A DNA stretch of 64,000 bases from CAVPDE01 sp963702565 (GCA_963702565.1 CAVPDE010000008.1:60509-124508); one strand, 5' to 3'; positions 51,820 to 60,794 are shown, counted from the first letter of the stretch. Notes: generated from the letters alone by a model not told the origin. A program made the numbers and translations.

Positions 51820-53269
51820 AAACGTCATATCGCCAGGTCGTTCCCTTTGGGCCGTCCTCGAGAACAATCCCCATGTCCTTGAGCTGCCGGCGAATGGCAT
51901 CCGCTCTGGCCCAGTCCCTGTTTTTCCTTGCCGACTTTCTTTCTTCAATGAGTTTTTCAACCTCTCCGGAGTCTGCGGCCTGAGTCGAGGCTGCCAGGGC
52001 TTCAAAGAAAACCTCCGGTTCTTCATGCAGGAAGCCCAGAACCGAAGCGGCGGTATAGAGGGGCCGTCGCTCCAGAGACAGCCTGGCCTTGCTGGAGTCA
52101 TCAAGGGGAGAGTCCATGATCTTGTTCATTTCTTTCACTTTTTCGAAGAGCAGGGCGATCGCGTTGGCCGTGTTCAAATCGTCGTCCATGGTCTGCACGA
52201 ACTGGTCCAGGAAGGAATCTTTTTCAGGAGCAGCGAGCGAGGAGGGGAGAGAGCCTGCCCCTTTGTCCTTGTCAGGACCGACCAGCTGGTCCAGCCTCTG
52301 CAGGGTCCTGTACATACGCACGAGGCCGGTCTGGAGGCCCAGAACAGCGCTCTTCGAGAAGTCGAGGGGGCTTCGGTAGTGCTTTGAAAGTAGGAAAACC
52401 CGCAGAACCTCGGGATGGTACATTTGAAGAGCATCACGGATGGTCAGAAAGTTCCCCAGAGACTTAGACATCTTCTCGGATTCCACGGTGACGAATCCGT
52501 TGTGGACCCAGTACCTGGCAAACCGGCCGCCGTTGGCGGCAATGGACTGAGCTCTCTCGTTTTCATGGTGAGGAAAAAGAAGATCCTCGCCGCCGCCGTG
52601 AATGTCAAAGGAATAACCCAGGAAGTGCCCGCTCATCACGGAACACTCCATGTGCCACCCGGGCCTGCCCGGTCCCCATGGGCTGGACCACTGAGGTTCG
52701 CCGGGCTTTGCCCCTTTCCAGAGAACGAAGTCCATGGGGTGACGCTTTCTTTCATCCACAGCAATCCTGCTGCCTGCCTTCATGTCCTCCAGGCGCCTAC
52801 CCGACAGCTCTCCGTACCCGGAAAATTTTTCTACAGAGTAGAAGACATCCGTGCCTTCCACATAGGCAAACCCCTTGTCGATCAGATCGATGATCATATC
52901 GATCATGCCTTGAATGTGTTCGGTCGCCCTGGGTTCCTGGTCCGCGTTGAGGATCCCCAGCTTCCCCATGTCGTCGTAAAACGCCTGAATGAACTCCTCG
53001 GCCAACGCCTTGGGATCTTTTCCAAGCTGCTTGGCCCGATCGATGATCTTGTCGTCCACATCGGTGAAATTCCGGACATAGGTGACGTGGAATCCTCTTG
53101 CCCGCAGGTATTTCACCAGCACGTCGAAAACAATAGCGGACCGGGCATGGCCGATATGGCAGAGATCATACACCGTCACCCCGCACACATACATGCCCAC
53201 TTCCCCTTCCCTCAGGGGGATGAAGTCTTCTTTGGTGCGCGTGGCCGTGTTGAAGAACTTGAGCGTCAT
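51818..53269 (-). CDS. cysS: Cysteinyl-tRNA synthetase
   Basis: 483 residues. The class I HIGH motif is in VYDLCHIGHARSAIVFDVL and KMSKS in SEKMSKSLGNFLTIRDAL. Zinc ligands of the family are visible: Cys in MYVCGVTVYD, Cys in WHMECSVMSG, and His in DLLFPHHENERAQS. It ends with the C-terminal anticodon-binding helices. Both flanks of the gene carry the same GCAGTAAG filler repeat. It precedes ispF in reverse order on the same strand, as in many proteobacteria. Confidence 0.97.
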   Translation of the reverse strand: MTLKFFNTATRTKEDFIPLREGEVGMYVCGVTVYDLCHIGHARSAIVFDVLVKYLRARGFHVTYVRNFTDVDDKIIDRAKQLGKDPKALAEEFIQAFYDDMGKLGILNADQEPRATEHIQGMIDMIIDLIDKGFAYVEGTDVFYSVEKFSGYGELSGRRLEDMKAGSRIAVDERKRHPMDFVLWKGAKPGEPQWSSPWGPGRPGWHMECSVMSGHFLGYSFDIHGGGEDLLFPHHENERAQSIAANGGRFARYWVHNGFVTVESEKMSKSLGNFLTIRDALQMYHPEVLRVFLLSKHYRSPLDFSKSAVLGLQTGLVRMYRTLQRLDQLVGPDKDKGAGSLPSSLAAPEKDSFLDQFVQTMDDDLNTANAIALLFEKVKEMNKIMDSPLDDSSKARLSLERRPLYTAASVLGFLHEEPEVFFEALAASTQAADSGEVEKLIEERKSARKNRDWARADAIRRQLKDMGIVLEDGPKGTTWRYDV

Positions 53270-53335
53270 AAAAACTCTCCAACTTCAACTTCGTTTGATG
53301 CAAAGTGCCGGAGGCTGAGGCCCGGCTCAATGCAT

Positions 53336-53440
53336 GAGTATGCAGTAAGGAGTATGCAGTAAGCAGCAAGGAGCAGAAAAGCCAGAAGAAAATCCTTGGG
53401 GTTCACTGCTTACTCCACACTGCCTACTGCTTACTGCCTG
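53336..53440. repeat. GCAGTAAG-word inverted-repeat filler, right of cysS
   Basis: GAGTATGCAGTAAGGAGTAT and GCAGTAAGCAGCAAGGAGCA face CACTGCTTACTCCACACTGC and CTACTGCTTACTGCCTG. Same vocabulary and architecture as 51704-51819, so cysS is bracketed by two copies. Confidence 0.7.
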
Positions 53441-53454
53441 AAACGCTCTGGCGT

Positions 53455-53943
53455 CTAGCATGCGGAATCCTTCTTGATGAGAGATGCGACCGCATACGAT
53501 TCCATTCCCTCTTCACGGCCGCAAAAACCCATCCCCTCGGACGTTTTGGCCTTGACGCTGATTTGATGAACCGGCACCTGGAGAATCTCCGAGAGCCGGG
53601 CTTGGATCTCCGGAATATGAGGAGCCAGTTTGGGTTTCTGTGCCACGATCGTTGAATCCACGTTGTTGACCTGGTATCCGGCTTCCTGCACCCAGCGAAC
53701 CACCTGTTCGAGCATGCGCAGGCTTTGCATGTCTTTGAAGGCCGGATCCGTGTCCGGGAAGTGCCGGCCGATGTCGCCCATGGCCAGTGCCCCCAGAATG
53801 GCATCGACGACGGCGTGGGTCAACACGTCCGCATCCGAATGGCCGAGAAGGCCCTTGGCAAAGGGAATGGAAATGCCCCCGAGGATCAAGGGGCGCCCTT
53901 CGACCAACCGATGCGCATCATATCCAAAACCTATCCGGAACAA
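53455..53943 (-). CDS. ispF: 2-C-methyl-D-erythritol 2,4-cyclodiphosphate synthase
   Basis: 162 residues from TTG 53943, which has AGAGAGGTG at good distance; a GTG at 53950-53952 overlaps that site. IGFGYDAHRLVEGRPLILGG holds the metal-binding D-x-H, GHSDADVLTHAVVDAILGA the second metal ligand, and HFPDTDPAFK and VDSTIVAQKPKL complete the active site. It forms the cyclic diphosphate in the MEP isoprenoid pathway. No IspD is fused. Confidence 0.95.
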   Translation of the reverse strand: MFRIGFGYDAHRLVEGRPLILGGISIPFAKGLLGHSDADVLTHAVVDAILGALAMGDIGRHFPDTDPAFKDMQSLRMLEQVVRWVQEAGYQVNNVDSTIVAQKPKLAPHIPEIQARLSEILQVPVHQISVKAKTSEGMGFCGREEGMESYAVASLIKKDSAC

Positions 53944-54027
53944 GGAGAACACCTCTCTAAGGCTTTTGGCCTTTTAAGATTTTCTCTGGGGACTCAGTGA
54001 CGGGGTTTTCCGAAGAAACCGGTTTGA

Positions 54028-54243
54028 TCAGTGGCAGGTGCTGCAGGAGCCACCCCCACAGGTTGCACAACCCGATGAGGAGGAAGAGACGTATTTGCCG
54101 CTGCTCTTGAAGCTTGACGCGGACATGAGACGCTCAACCCTTTTTCCCTTGCACGTCGGGCAACACACGTCATCGCCCTTTCCAAAAACAAGGCATTCAA
54201 AATCTTTCTTGCATTTCTTGCATCTGAACTCATAAATCGGCAT
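54028..54243 (-). CDS. FmdB-family zinc ribbon protein
   Basis: 71 residues. MPIYEFRCKKCKKDFECLVF starts the family. C-x2-C pairs (CKKC and CPTC) form the zinc ribbon, and the tail is Ser/Gly/Cys rich (SGCATCGGGSCSTCH) with a third Cys pair. FmdB proteins are putative regulators of C1 enzymes, but most members are of unknown function. It lies next to the deoxyhypusine-synthase-like gene. Confidence 0.88.
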   Translation of the reverse strand: MPIYEFRCKKCKKDFECLVFGKGDDVCCPTCKGKRVERLMSASSFKSSGKYVSSSSSGCATCGGGSCSTCH

Positions 54244-54261
54244 GAAACAAAACCTCCCTGA

Positions 54262-55227
54262 TTACCAACTCCCCTCGAGGCGCTCGATCACGGCAGCCGC
54301 GAGAAGAGGGAACATGATCTCGTGATGACCGACCAGAGAAAACCCTTCTCCCCCTTCGAGAGTGGGCCTGGACACCACATTGGTCATGGGGCGATAGTGT
54401 CGAATGAAATCCATGTTCAGGGTCGTAAACCGCTTCACGTCGTGCCCGAGGTTTCTGACGAGGGACAAAGCCTTCAGGAAGACCTCGGGCAGGATCACGG
54501 CCGAGCCCAGGTTGATGAACACCCCCCCTTCGAGCTTCGAGACCAGGGTCGCAAAGAGGCGAAAGTCGCGGTGGGAGGCTTTCCCGAGAGACGCTCCGTC
54601 CGCGCTCGGATGAAAGTGAATGGTGTCGGTCCCAATGGCCACGTGCACGCTCACGGGAACTCCCAGGTCATGGGCTCTCGCAAGAAGGCTCAAGGCATGG
54701 TGAGGCAATTTCTCTTTTGACAGCCTTGCTCCCACCGCCTCGCCGAGTCCCGTGTCCGAGCGGGCTCCCTCCTGAATCGCTTCGTTGATCAGGCGGGCCG
54801 GCTCATCCGCCATACCGAACTGCCCTTCCCCAAGCCGGGCGGCCACGTCTTCAGAGGTGTGGCCGACCATGGCCACTTCCGTGTCATGGATCACGCACGC
54901 GCCGTTCATGGCCAGGCCCCGGACAATCCCCCTTTCCATCAGGTCAATGATGTGGGGACTCAAGCCCACCTTGATGGGATGGGCGCCCATGGCGAGAAGG
55001 ATCATCTTCTTGTCCCGAGCGGCGCAGACAAGGCGATCCGCCACGGCCCTGAAGTCATTCCCTGCGAGGATTCGGGGAAGGGACGTAAACCAGGACCCCA
55101 TGCTTCCACCGGGTTTCCAGGGAGCGCCGAAGTCGTCCTGCCTGACCTTGCTCGGCCTGTCTTTCACCGAATAGGATCGGATTTTTTCAATGGATATCGG
55201 TTCCCAGTCAGACACGACAGACTCCAT
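54262..55227 (-). CDS. Deoxyhypusine synthase-like family protein
   Basis: 321 residues. The central block MILLAMGAHPIKVGLSPHII, DLMERGIVRGLAMNGACVIH and EVAMVGHTSEDVAARLGEGQ resembles the NAD-binding core of the deoxyhypusine/homospermidine synthase family. GSAVILPEVFLKALSL follows near the end. Bacteria lack eIF5A, so the product is probably not deoxyhypusine; an NAD-dependent deaminase or transferase role is inference. I could not place a catalytic lysine with confidence. It is adjacent to gmhA on the same strand, eight bases away. Confidence 0.65.
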   Translation of the reverse strand: MESVVSDWEPISIEKIRSYSVKDRPSKVRQDDFGAPWKPGGSMGSWFTSLPRILAGNDFRAVADRLVCAARDKKMILLAMGAHPIKVGLSPHIIDLMERGIVRGLAMNGACVIHDTEVAMVGHTSEDVAARLGEGQFGMADEPARLINEAIQEGARSDTGLGEAVGARLSKEKLPHHALSLLARAHDLGVPVSVHVAIGTDTIHFHPSADGASLGKASHRDFRLFATLVSKLEGGVFINLGSAVILPEVFLKALSLVRNLGHDVKRFTTLNMDFIRHYRPMTNVVSRPTLEGGEGFSLVGHHEIMFPLLAAAVIERLEGSW

Positions 55228-55235
55228 TTCCCGGC

Positions 55236-55823
55236 CTAATCCTCTTTGACCCCGTCCTGGAACAGCAGGTAATCCACGAGCTGGCAGATGATGTGGCCTG
55301 CCAGACTGTGAGCTTCCTGGATTCTCGCGGTGGTATTGCTTTTCACCACGAGGGCCATGTCCGCGAGGCTTCTCACGCGGCCGCCGTCTCCGCCTGTGAA
55401 CGCAACCGTGTATATCCCCAGCCCTCGTGCCGCCTTCACTGCGGAGATCACGTTTCCCGAGTTTCCGCTTGTGGTGATCGCGAGTAGCACATCCCCTTCT
55501 AAACCGATCGCTTTGATCTGCTTGGAAAAGATGTCCTCAAAAGAGTAATCGTTCCCGATGCTCGTGATCACGGAAGAATCGGTGGTCAGGGCGATCGCCG
55601 GAAGGGGAGGGCGTTCGAGCATGAACCGGTTCACGAATTCCGCAGCAATGTGCTGAGCATCCGCAGCGCTTCCCCCGTTTCCGCAGATCATGAGCTTGCG
55701 GTCAACGGTGAACGCCTGGGAGATCTTTTCCGCAAAGAGCATCAGGTTGCGGCCGTTCTCTTTGATGAACTCCTCTTTGACCTTGATGCTTTCGCGAAGG
55801 GATTTTTCAATGATTTTTTCCAC
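55236..55823 (-). CDS. gmhA: Phosphoheptose isomerase (D-sedoheptulose 7-phosphate isomerase)
   Basis: 195 residues from GTG 55823. The SIS-domain sequence LMICGNGGSAADAQHIAAEF and FVNRFMLERPPLPAIALTTD is characteristic of GmhA, with LLAITTSGNSGNVISAV and the C-terminal AHSLAGHIICQLVDYLLF (metal ligands His and Gln). It converts sedoheptulose 7-phosphate to D-glycero-D-manno-heptose 7-phosphate for the LPS core. A strong sigma70-like promoter is upstream. Confidence 0.95.
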   Translation of the reverse strand: MEKIIEKSLRESIKVKEEFIKENGRNLMLFAEKISQAFTVDRKLMICGNGGSAADAQHIAAEFVNRFMLERPPLPAIALTTDSSVITSIGNDYSFEDIFSKQIKAIGLEGDVLLAITTSGNSGNVISAVKAARGLGIYTVAFTGGDGGRVRSLADMALVVKSNTTARIQEAHSLAGHIICQLVDYLLFQDGVKED

Positions 55824-55855
55824 CAGGGCCTCACGGAACTCCTTTTATAGCTGGC

Positions 55856-55884
55856 AACTTAGGGTTTTTTTTCACTCTTGTCAA
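55856..55884 (-). promoter_or_regulatory. Sigma70-like promoter for gmhA
   Basis: On the minus strand, TTGACA (55884-55879) and TAAGTT (55861-55856) are 17 bases apart, with an A-tract spacer, about 33 bases upstream of the GTG start. Confidence 0.5.
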
Positions 55885-56090
55885 CTTGGCCTGTTTTCCT
55901 TTGACTTAGAGTGGGCTTTCTTCTAAATTACCCTGCGGCCGGGAAAGCTTCCGGCCGCAACAAGCTTATCAATCGGGGTTGCTGGGTTTTGGTCGTGCTT
56001 TAATCCTCCGCTCATCCCGCGCTCAGCCGCGTGGAACATACAGAACGGACCCGTGACAACGCATGGATTTGTTGGGAAAGGAGGATCCCC

Positions 56091-57803
56091 ATGGTAAAGC
56101 CCTGGCTGAAGTACTACGACGAAGGCGTGCCCGCAACCATCGATTACCCTGCCATCCCTGTAGACCGGCTCCTGAGCAAGGCGGCAAGCAAACACCCGGA
56201 TCACCCCGCGATCATCTTCGGGGCCCGGGTAGGTTCCCGCCTGATGGACGCAAAGCTCACCTACCGCCAAATCAACGATGCCGCGAACCGTTTTGCTTCT
56301 TCCCTTCAACGCATGGGCGTGAGAAAAGGGGATCGGGTGGCGATCATGGCACCGAGCTGCCCGCAATTCGTCATCGCCGCCTATGCGGCGTGGCGCATCG
56401 GCGCCATTGTGGTGTGCTGCAATCCTCTCTATGTGGAGCGCGAGGTGGAGCACCTTGTGAAGGACTCGGGCGCGGAGACCATGGTCGTTTTGAGCAGCCT
56501 TTACGGCCGGGTCAAGAGCATCCGTCCAAAGACAGGACTCAAGCGGGTGATTGTCACCAACATAAAGGAGTATTTCCCGGGGTTGCTCAAGTTCCTGTTC
56601 GGCCTGACCAAGGAGAAAAAGGAAGGGCACAAGGTGGACATTTCCGGCGACATGGACACGTTCTGGTTCCAGGAGATACTCAGCAAAGGCGCTGCTCAGC
56701 CAAGCCCCGTGGAAATGAAACCCCAGGAGGTGGCAGTGCTTATCTACACGGGCGGTACGACCGGGGGACCCAAAGGCGCTCAGCTCACACATTTCAACCT
56801 GGTTTCCAATGCAACCGCAAACAACGTGTGGGCAAAGAGCCTGGAGACGAAGGATGTCCTGATCTCTGTCATGCCCTTTTTCCACAGCTACGGCCTCACC
56901 GTGGGCATGAACACGCCCATTGCCAACAGCCTGACCGCGATCGTGATTCCCAATCCACGGGACCTTCAGCACGTTCTCATGGCCATCGCAAAGCACCGCG
57001 CCACCTTTTATCCGGGCGTGCCGACCATGGTGGTGGGGATGAACAACTTCCCCGAAATCAAAAAATATGATCTCTCTTCCCTGCGCTTTGCCGTCAGCGC
57101 CGCAGCTCCTCTGGCTCCGGAAACGCAGGTCCGCTTTGAGCAAATCACAGGGTGCAAGATTCTCGAAGCCTACGGTCTGACGGAAACCAGCCCCGTGGCC
57201 ACCATGGCCCCTCTCGGCAGAATCAAGGACAATTCCGTGGGGGTTCCCATGCCGGACACGGATGTCAAGATCGTGGACGTGGAGACAGGCACCAAGGAGA
57301 TGCCCACCGGGGAGACGGGCGAAATCATCATTAAGGGACCTCAGATCATGAAGGGCTACTGGAACCTGCCTGAAGAGACGTCCAAGGCCCTTCGCGTGGG
57401 TCCTGACGGCCAGCCGGGTTGGTTCTACTCGGCAGACATCGGCTTCATGGACGAGGAAGGGTACGTGCACATTGTGGATCGGAAGAAGGACATGATCATC
57501 GCCGGCGCCTACAACATCTATCCCACGGAGGTGGAGGCGGTTCTCTTTGAGCACCCGAAAGTGAAAGAGGCGGCAGTGATCGGATTGCCTGACGAGAAAA
57601 GGGGAGAGACGGTCAAGGCGTTCATCGTGCTCAAGGACGGGCAAACCGCCGCGCCAGAAGATATCATCGCCTTCTGCCGCGAGCGGATGGCGGCCTACAA
57701 GGCTCCGAGAACCGTGGAGTTCAAGACCGATTTGCCAAAGTCCCTCATCGGAAAGGTGTTGCGAAGAGTGTTGAGAGAGGAAGAACTCCGCAAAGCGGGC
57801 TAG
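56091..57803 (+). CDS. Acyl-CoA synthetase (AMP-forming, long-chain fatty acid type)
   Basis: 570 residues from ATG 56091, with a strong AAAGGAGGA site. P-loop-like A3 motif VLIYTGGTTGGPKGAQLTH, A5 EAYGLTETSPVATM, A7 GWFYSADIGFMDEEGYVHIV, A8 DRKKDMIIAGAYNIYPTEVE and the A10 lysine in DLPKSLIGKVLRRVL are intact. It activates a carboxylic acid, most likely a fatty acid, to its CoA thioester. It begins the 56-64 kb plus-strand cluster. Confidence 0.92.
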   Translation: MVKPWLKYYDEGVPATIDYPAIPVDRLLSKAASKHPDHPAIIFGARVGSRLMDAKLTYRQINDAANRFASSLQRMGVRKGDRVAIMAPSCPQFVIAAYAAWRIGAIVVCCNPLYVEREVEHLVKDSGAETMVVLSSLYGRVKSIRPKTGLKRVIVTNIKEYFPGLLKFLFGLTKEKKEGHKVDISGDMDTFWFQEILSKGAAQPSPVEMKPQEVAVLIYTGGTTGGPKGAQLTHFNLVSNATANNVWAKSLETKDVLISVMPFFHSYGLTVGMNTPIANSLTAIVIPNPRDLQHVLMAIAKHRATFYPGVPTMVVGMNNFPEIKKYDLSSLRFAVSAAAPLAPETQVRFEQITGCKILEAYGLTETSPVATMAPLGRIKDNSVGVPMPDTDVKIVDVETGTKEMPTGETGEIIIKGPQIMKGYWNLPEETSKALRVGPDGQPGWFYSADIGFMDEEGYVHIVDRKKDMIIAGAYNIYPTEVEAVLFEHPKVKEAAVIGLPDEKRGETVKAFIVLKDGQTAAPEDIIAFCRERMAAYKAPRTVEFKTDLPKSLIGKVLRRVLREEELRKAG

Positions 57804-57817
57804 GGGGGAGAGGGATA

Positions 57818-58011
57818 TTTCACCATTGAGGCACAGAGGACACGGAGGAGTTTTTCGCCTTTCGGGAGATACCGAAAAGCGAAAATAGCCTCTTTTCGAT
57901 CAACGTTACAAGAGAATCATTACGGGGGGTTAGAGCGGAGTATTTTTGTTTGTCGGAATCTCCCGACAAACAAAAAATGTTCTCTGTGCTCTCCGTGCCT
58001 CAGTGGTGAAT
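57818..58011. repeat. Nested inverted-repeat element
   Basis: The outer arms TTCACCATTGAGGCACAGAG and CTCTCCGTGCCTCAGTGGTG are imperfect 32-bp inverted repeats. Inside are a perfect 14-bp hairpin (TTTTTGTTTGTCGG, 57943-57956, and its partner 57963-57976) and a CTTTCGG/CCGAAAAG pair. The hairpin with A/T flanks could act as a bidirectional terminator. The element shares words with 23134-23225. Confidence 0.7.
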
Positions 58012-58096
58012 AGGAGAGACGGTCTGACAGCTCATCGTCTGAGGCAAGAGGCTTTATCACAGAATCACCGTATTCGATCTTTTAGGGAAATCCTAC

Positions 58097-59617
58097 ATGA
58101 CCAAAAAATACGATGCCATTGTCATCGGTGCAGGACTGGGCGGGCTGTCCGGAGCCACCATGCTGGCCAAGAACGGCATCAAGGTTCTCCTGCTGGAGCG
58201 GCACAATGTGCCCGGCGGCTATGCCACGAGCTTTGTGAGGGGCCGCTACGAGTTCGAAGTGGCTCTCCATGAACTGTCGAACATAGGGCCCAAGGATCTC
58301 CGGGGAGGGCTGTACCGCTACCTGGAGTACCTGGGTGTCGCGGCCAAGGTGGAATTCGTCATTGCCCCCCATCTCTATCGTTCCATTTTCCCGGGTTTGG
58401 ATATCACCTTGCCCGTGGGCCGTGAGGCGTTTGAAGCAAAGCTGTGCGAGGTCTTCCCGCACGAGAGCAAGGGCATCCACAGATTCCTGGATCGCGTTTT
58501 CGGCATGGGCCGCGATTTCGCCAGAATCGTCAAGGAAAGAGGCGTGGGAAATCGCATGTCCATGCCTTTCCGCTTTCCTGATTTCTTCCGCTATTTGCCG
58601 ACCCTCTGGGGTCAGGTGCTGAACAGGGACGTGAAAGACCCGCTGGCCCGTGCCGTGCTCTCCCAGTACTGGGGGTATGTGGGCTTGCCTCCATCCCAGA
58701 TATCCTTTCTTTTTCTCGCAATGACCCTCGCCGGGTACATCAGAAGAGGACCGGCCTTTCCCGTCGGAAGATCGCAAGCTCTTTCCAACGCCTTCCTGAA
58801 CACCTTTGAGGAACTGGGCGGAGAAGTGCGCATGAACTGCGGAGTTCAGAAGATCGTCACCGAAAACGGGCGGGTTTGCGGAGTGATCAGCGATGAAGAG
58901 GAGGAGATCAGGGCCGACTGGATCGTTTCCAATGCAGACCCTGTCGCCACCTGCCGGGACCTGATCGGTTTCGACAAGGTCCCGCCCCGGTTCTTCATGA
59001 AACTCCAATCGAGTGAGGTGGCTGCCTCTACGGTGAACGTGTACATGGGGGTGGACAAATCGCCGGAAGAACTCGGGCTCACGGAACACGAAGTGTTCAT
59101 CAATACAGATCACGACTTTGATCGGCACTACGAGGGAACCAAGAACCTCGAAGCTCCGGAAGCGCTCGGCGTCACCTGCTACAACGCCGTGTACCCGGAC
59201 ATGTCGCCTGAAGGGACATGCATTGTCGTTCTCACGGCGCTCAAGTACGGGGAGCCGTGGTACGGGATTGCGCCGGAGCACTATGTGGACACAAAAAACC
59301 GGATCGGCGATGCCATGATCACGATGGCCGAAAAAGTGTTTCCCGGCCTCCGGGAGTACACGCAGGTGGTGGAGGTGTCCACGCCGCTCACCAACATGCG
59401 CTATGCAGGCGCCATGGGCGGCAGCATTTATGGATTCAATCAACCCCCTCGGGACAACATGGTTTGGCGAATGGGTCATCGAGGGCCTTTAGAAGGGCTC
59501 TATTTTGTCGGCGCGTGGACCCAGCCCGGGGGTGGTTTCGAACCTTGCATGATGTCCGGCCAGATGGTGGGCGGGGCCATTCTGGCCAAGAGAAAGAAAC
59601 GTCAGGAGGGTGAGTAG
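58097..59617 (+). CDS. CrtI/retinol-saturase-like FAD-dependent oxidoreductase
   Basis: 506 residues. The dinucleotide-binding start is YDAIVIGAGLGGLSGATMLA with a downstream ERHNVPGGYATSF, and the C-terminal FAD motif is GLYFVGAWTQPGGGFEPCMM, as in phytoene desaturase and retinol saturase relatives. The family reduces or desaturates polyunsaturated lipids. The next gene, two bases on, is a flavin/2Fe-2S reductase that could supply or take electrons. The substrate is unknown, and no carotenoid genes are near. Confidence 0.85.
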   Translation: MTKKYDAIVIGAGLGGLSGATMLAKNGIKVLLLERHNVPGGYATSFVRGRYEFEVALHELSNIGPKDLRGGLYRYLEYLGVAAKVEFVIAPHLYRSIFPGLDITLPVGREAFEAKLCEVFPHESKGIHRFLDRVFGMGRDFARIVKERGVGNRMSMPFRFPDFFRYLPTLWGQVLNRDVKDPLARAVLSQYWGYVGLPPSQISFLFLAMTLAGYIRRGPAFPVGRSQALSNAFLNTFEELGGEVRMNCGVQKIVTENGRVCGVISDEEEEIRADWIVSNADPVATCRDLIGFDKVPPRFFMKLQSSEVAASTVNVYMGVDKSPEELGLTEHEVFINTDHDFDRHYEGTKNLEAPEALGVTCYNAVYPDMSPEGTCIVVLTALKYGEPWYGIAPEHYVDTKNRIGDAMITMAEKVFPGLREYTQVVEVSTPLTNMRYAGAMGGSIYGFNQPPRDNMVWRMGHRGPLEGLYFVGAWTQPGGGFEPCMMSGQMVGGAILAKRKKRQEGE

Positions 59618-59618
59618 A

Positions 59619-60794
59619 ATGCCTCTGGAAAAAATAAGCTGGTTGCAGGATGTGGCCGAGTATCGGCGAGTGGCGAAGAATCGCAAGGCCCTTCGGGAAC
59701 CCGGACAGGGGACGGACTACACCGATGAAAAATTTCGGGAGGTGGTCCGACGCGTTGTCTCCAGGATTCACCCCAGGCGCATGAACCTGCGCGTGGTGGA
59801 GATCCTGCCGCAAACGGCCACGGCCAAGACGTTTTGTTTCGAACGAGCGGACGGTCCTCTGCCGCCTTTTCGCGCCGGGCAATACGTGAACGTGATGGTG
59901 AACGTCGAAGGGGTTCGGACGAGCCGGCCTTACAGTATTTCCTCGGCTCCTATGGCTGAGCGTCTGGAACTCACGGTGCGAGACAAACCAGCAGGGTTTG
60001 TCGCCCCCTATCTTTTCAACGAACTCAAGGTCGGAGATGTTCTGGAAACCACGGGCCCTGCCGGCCACTTCTACCATGAGCCCCTTATCGACGGGAAGGA
60101 CCTGGTCTTCCTTGCGGGAGGGAGCGGCATCACTCCTTTCATGAGCATGATCAGGGACACCGTGCACCGGCAGCGTCCGCTCAGGATCAAACTGCTCTAT
60201 GGGAGCCGCACTCCGGAGGACGTGATCTTCAGAAATGAGCTCGAAAACCTTGCTGCGATCCATTCCAACATCACCTTCTCTCTCGTCATCTCAGAGCCGC
60301 CGGAAGGCTATGGAGGGTTGAAGGGATTTCTGGATTCAAAACTCATTGCGCAGCTCGTGGGCGACATCAAAGGAAAGACTTTCTATGTTTGCGGGCCAAG
60401 GGCCATGCATGATTTGTGCAGGGTGGCCCTGAAAGAGATGAAGGTGCCGCAGAGAAAAATCCGGTATGAACTCTACGGTGCGCCCGAGGAGGTGAGCAAA
60501 GAGCCAGGGTGGCCCGAGGGCTTGTCCAAGGACGTGGTTTTCGAAGTGGAAGTGGCCGGAAAGAAGATGATCCTCGCAAAGGCCGGGGAACCGCTGCTGA
60601 ACGCTCTCGATCGAAGCGGCCTGGTTGTGCCGGCTCTGTGCCGGTCCGGAGAGTGCAGCGCCTGCCGGGTTCGTCTTCTCGCAGGAAAGGTTTTTGTGCC
60701 GAGCCAGGCCACCGTTCGAGAGTCGGATCGCAACGCCGGGTACATCCACAGCTGCGTGAGCTATCCGGTCGGCAATTTGAAGATCAGGATCTAA
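59619..60794 (+). CDS. Ferredoxin-NADP reductase-type oxidoreductase with C-terminal 2Fe-2S domain
   Basis: 391 residues from ATG 59619 (GGAGGGTGAG upstream). An N-terminal ~55-residue helical extension precedes an FAD-binding barrel (FRAGQYVNVMVN, SRPYSISSAP) and an NAD(P) domain (LVFLAGGSGITPFMSMIRD, FYVCGPRAMHD). A C-terminal plant-type ferredoxin follows (ALCRSGECSACRVRLL, with a last Cys in YIHSCVSYP). It moves electrons between NAD(P)H and an acceptor, most likely the preceding FAD enzyme. The order FAD-NAD-Fd is that of phenol/benzoate-type reductases reversed. Confidence 0.88.
   Translation: MPLEKISWLQDVAEYRRVAKNRKALREPGQGTDYTDEKFREVVRRVVSRIHPRRMNLRVVEILPQTATAKTFCFERADGPLPPFRAGQYVNVMVNVEGVRTSRPYSISSAPMAERLELTVRDKPAGFVAPYLFNELKVGDVLETTGPAGHFYHEPLIDGKDLVFLAGGSGITPFMSMIRDTVHRQRPLRIKLLYGSRTPEDVIFRNELENLAAIHSNITFSLVISEPPEGYGGLKGFLDSKLIAQLVGDIKGKTFYVCGPRAMHDLCRVALKEMKVPQRKIRYELYGAPEEVSKEPGWPEGLSKDVVFEVEVAGKKMILAKAGEPLLNALDRSGLVVPALCRSGECSACRVRLLAGKVFVPSQATVRESDRNAGYIHSCVSYPVGNLKIRI

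Noticed and set aside
51704..53440. CRISPR array
   Set aside because: Repeated words are 7-12 bases, of irregular spacing and inverted orientation, with no unique spacers of constant length.
55923..57644. 573-residue open frame on the minus strand
   Set aside because: It lies wholly opposite the intact acyl-CoA synthetase, has His/Arg/Gly-rich shadow composition and no family motif.
58082..59479. 465-residue open frame on the minus strand
   Set aside because: Antisense to the FAD oxidoreductase, whose motifs are clear. Shadow composition only.
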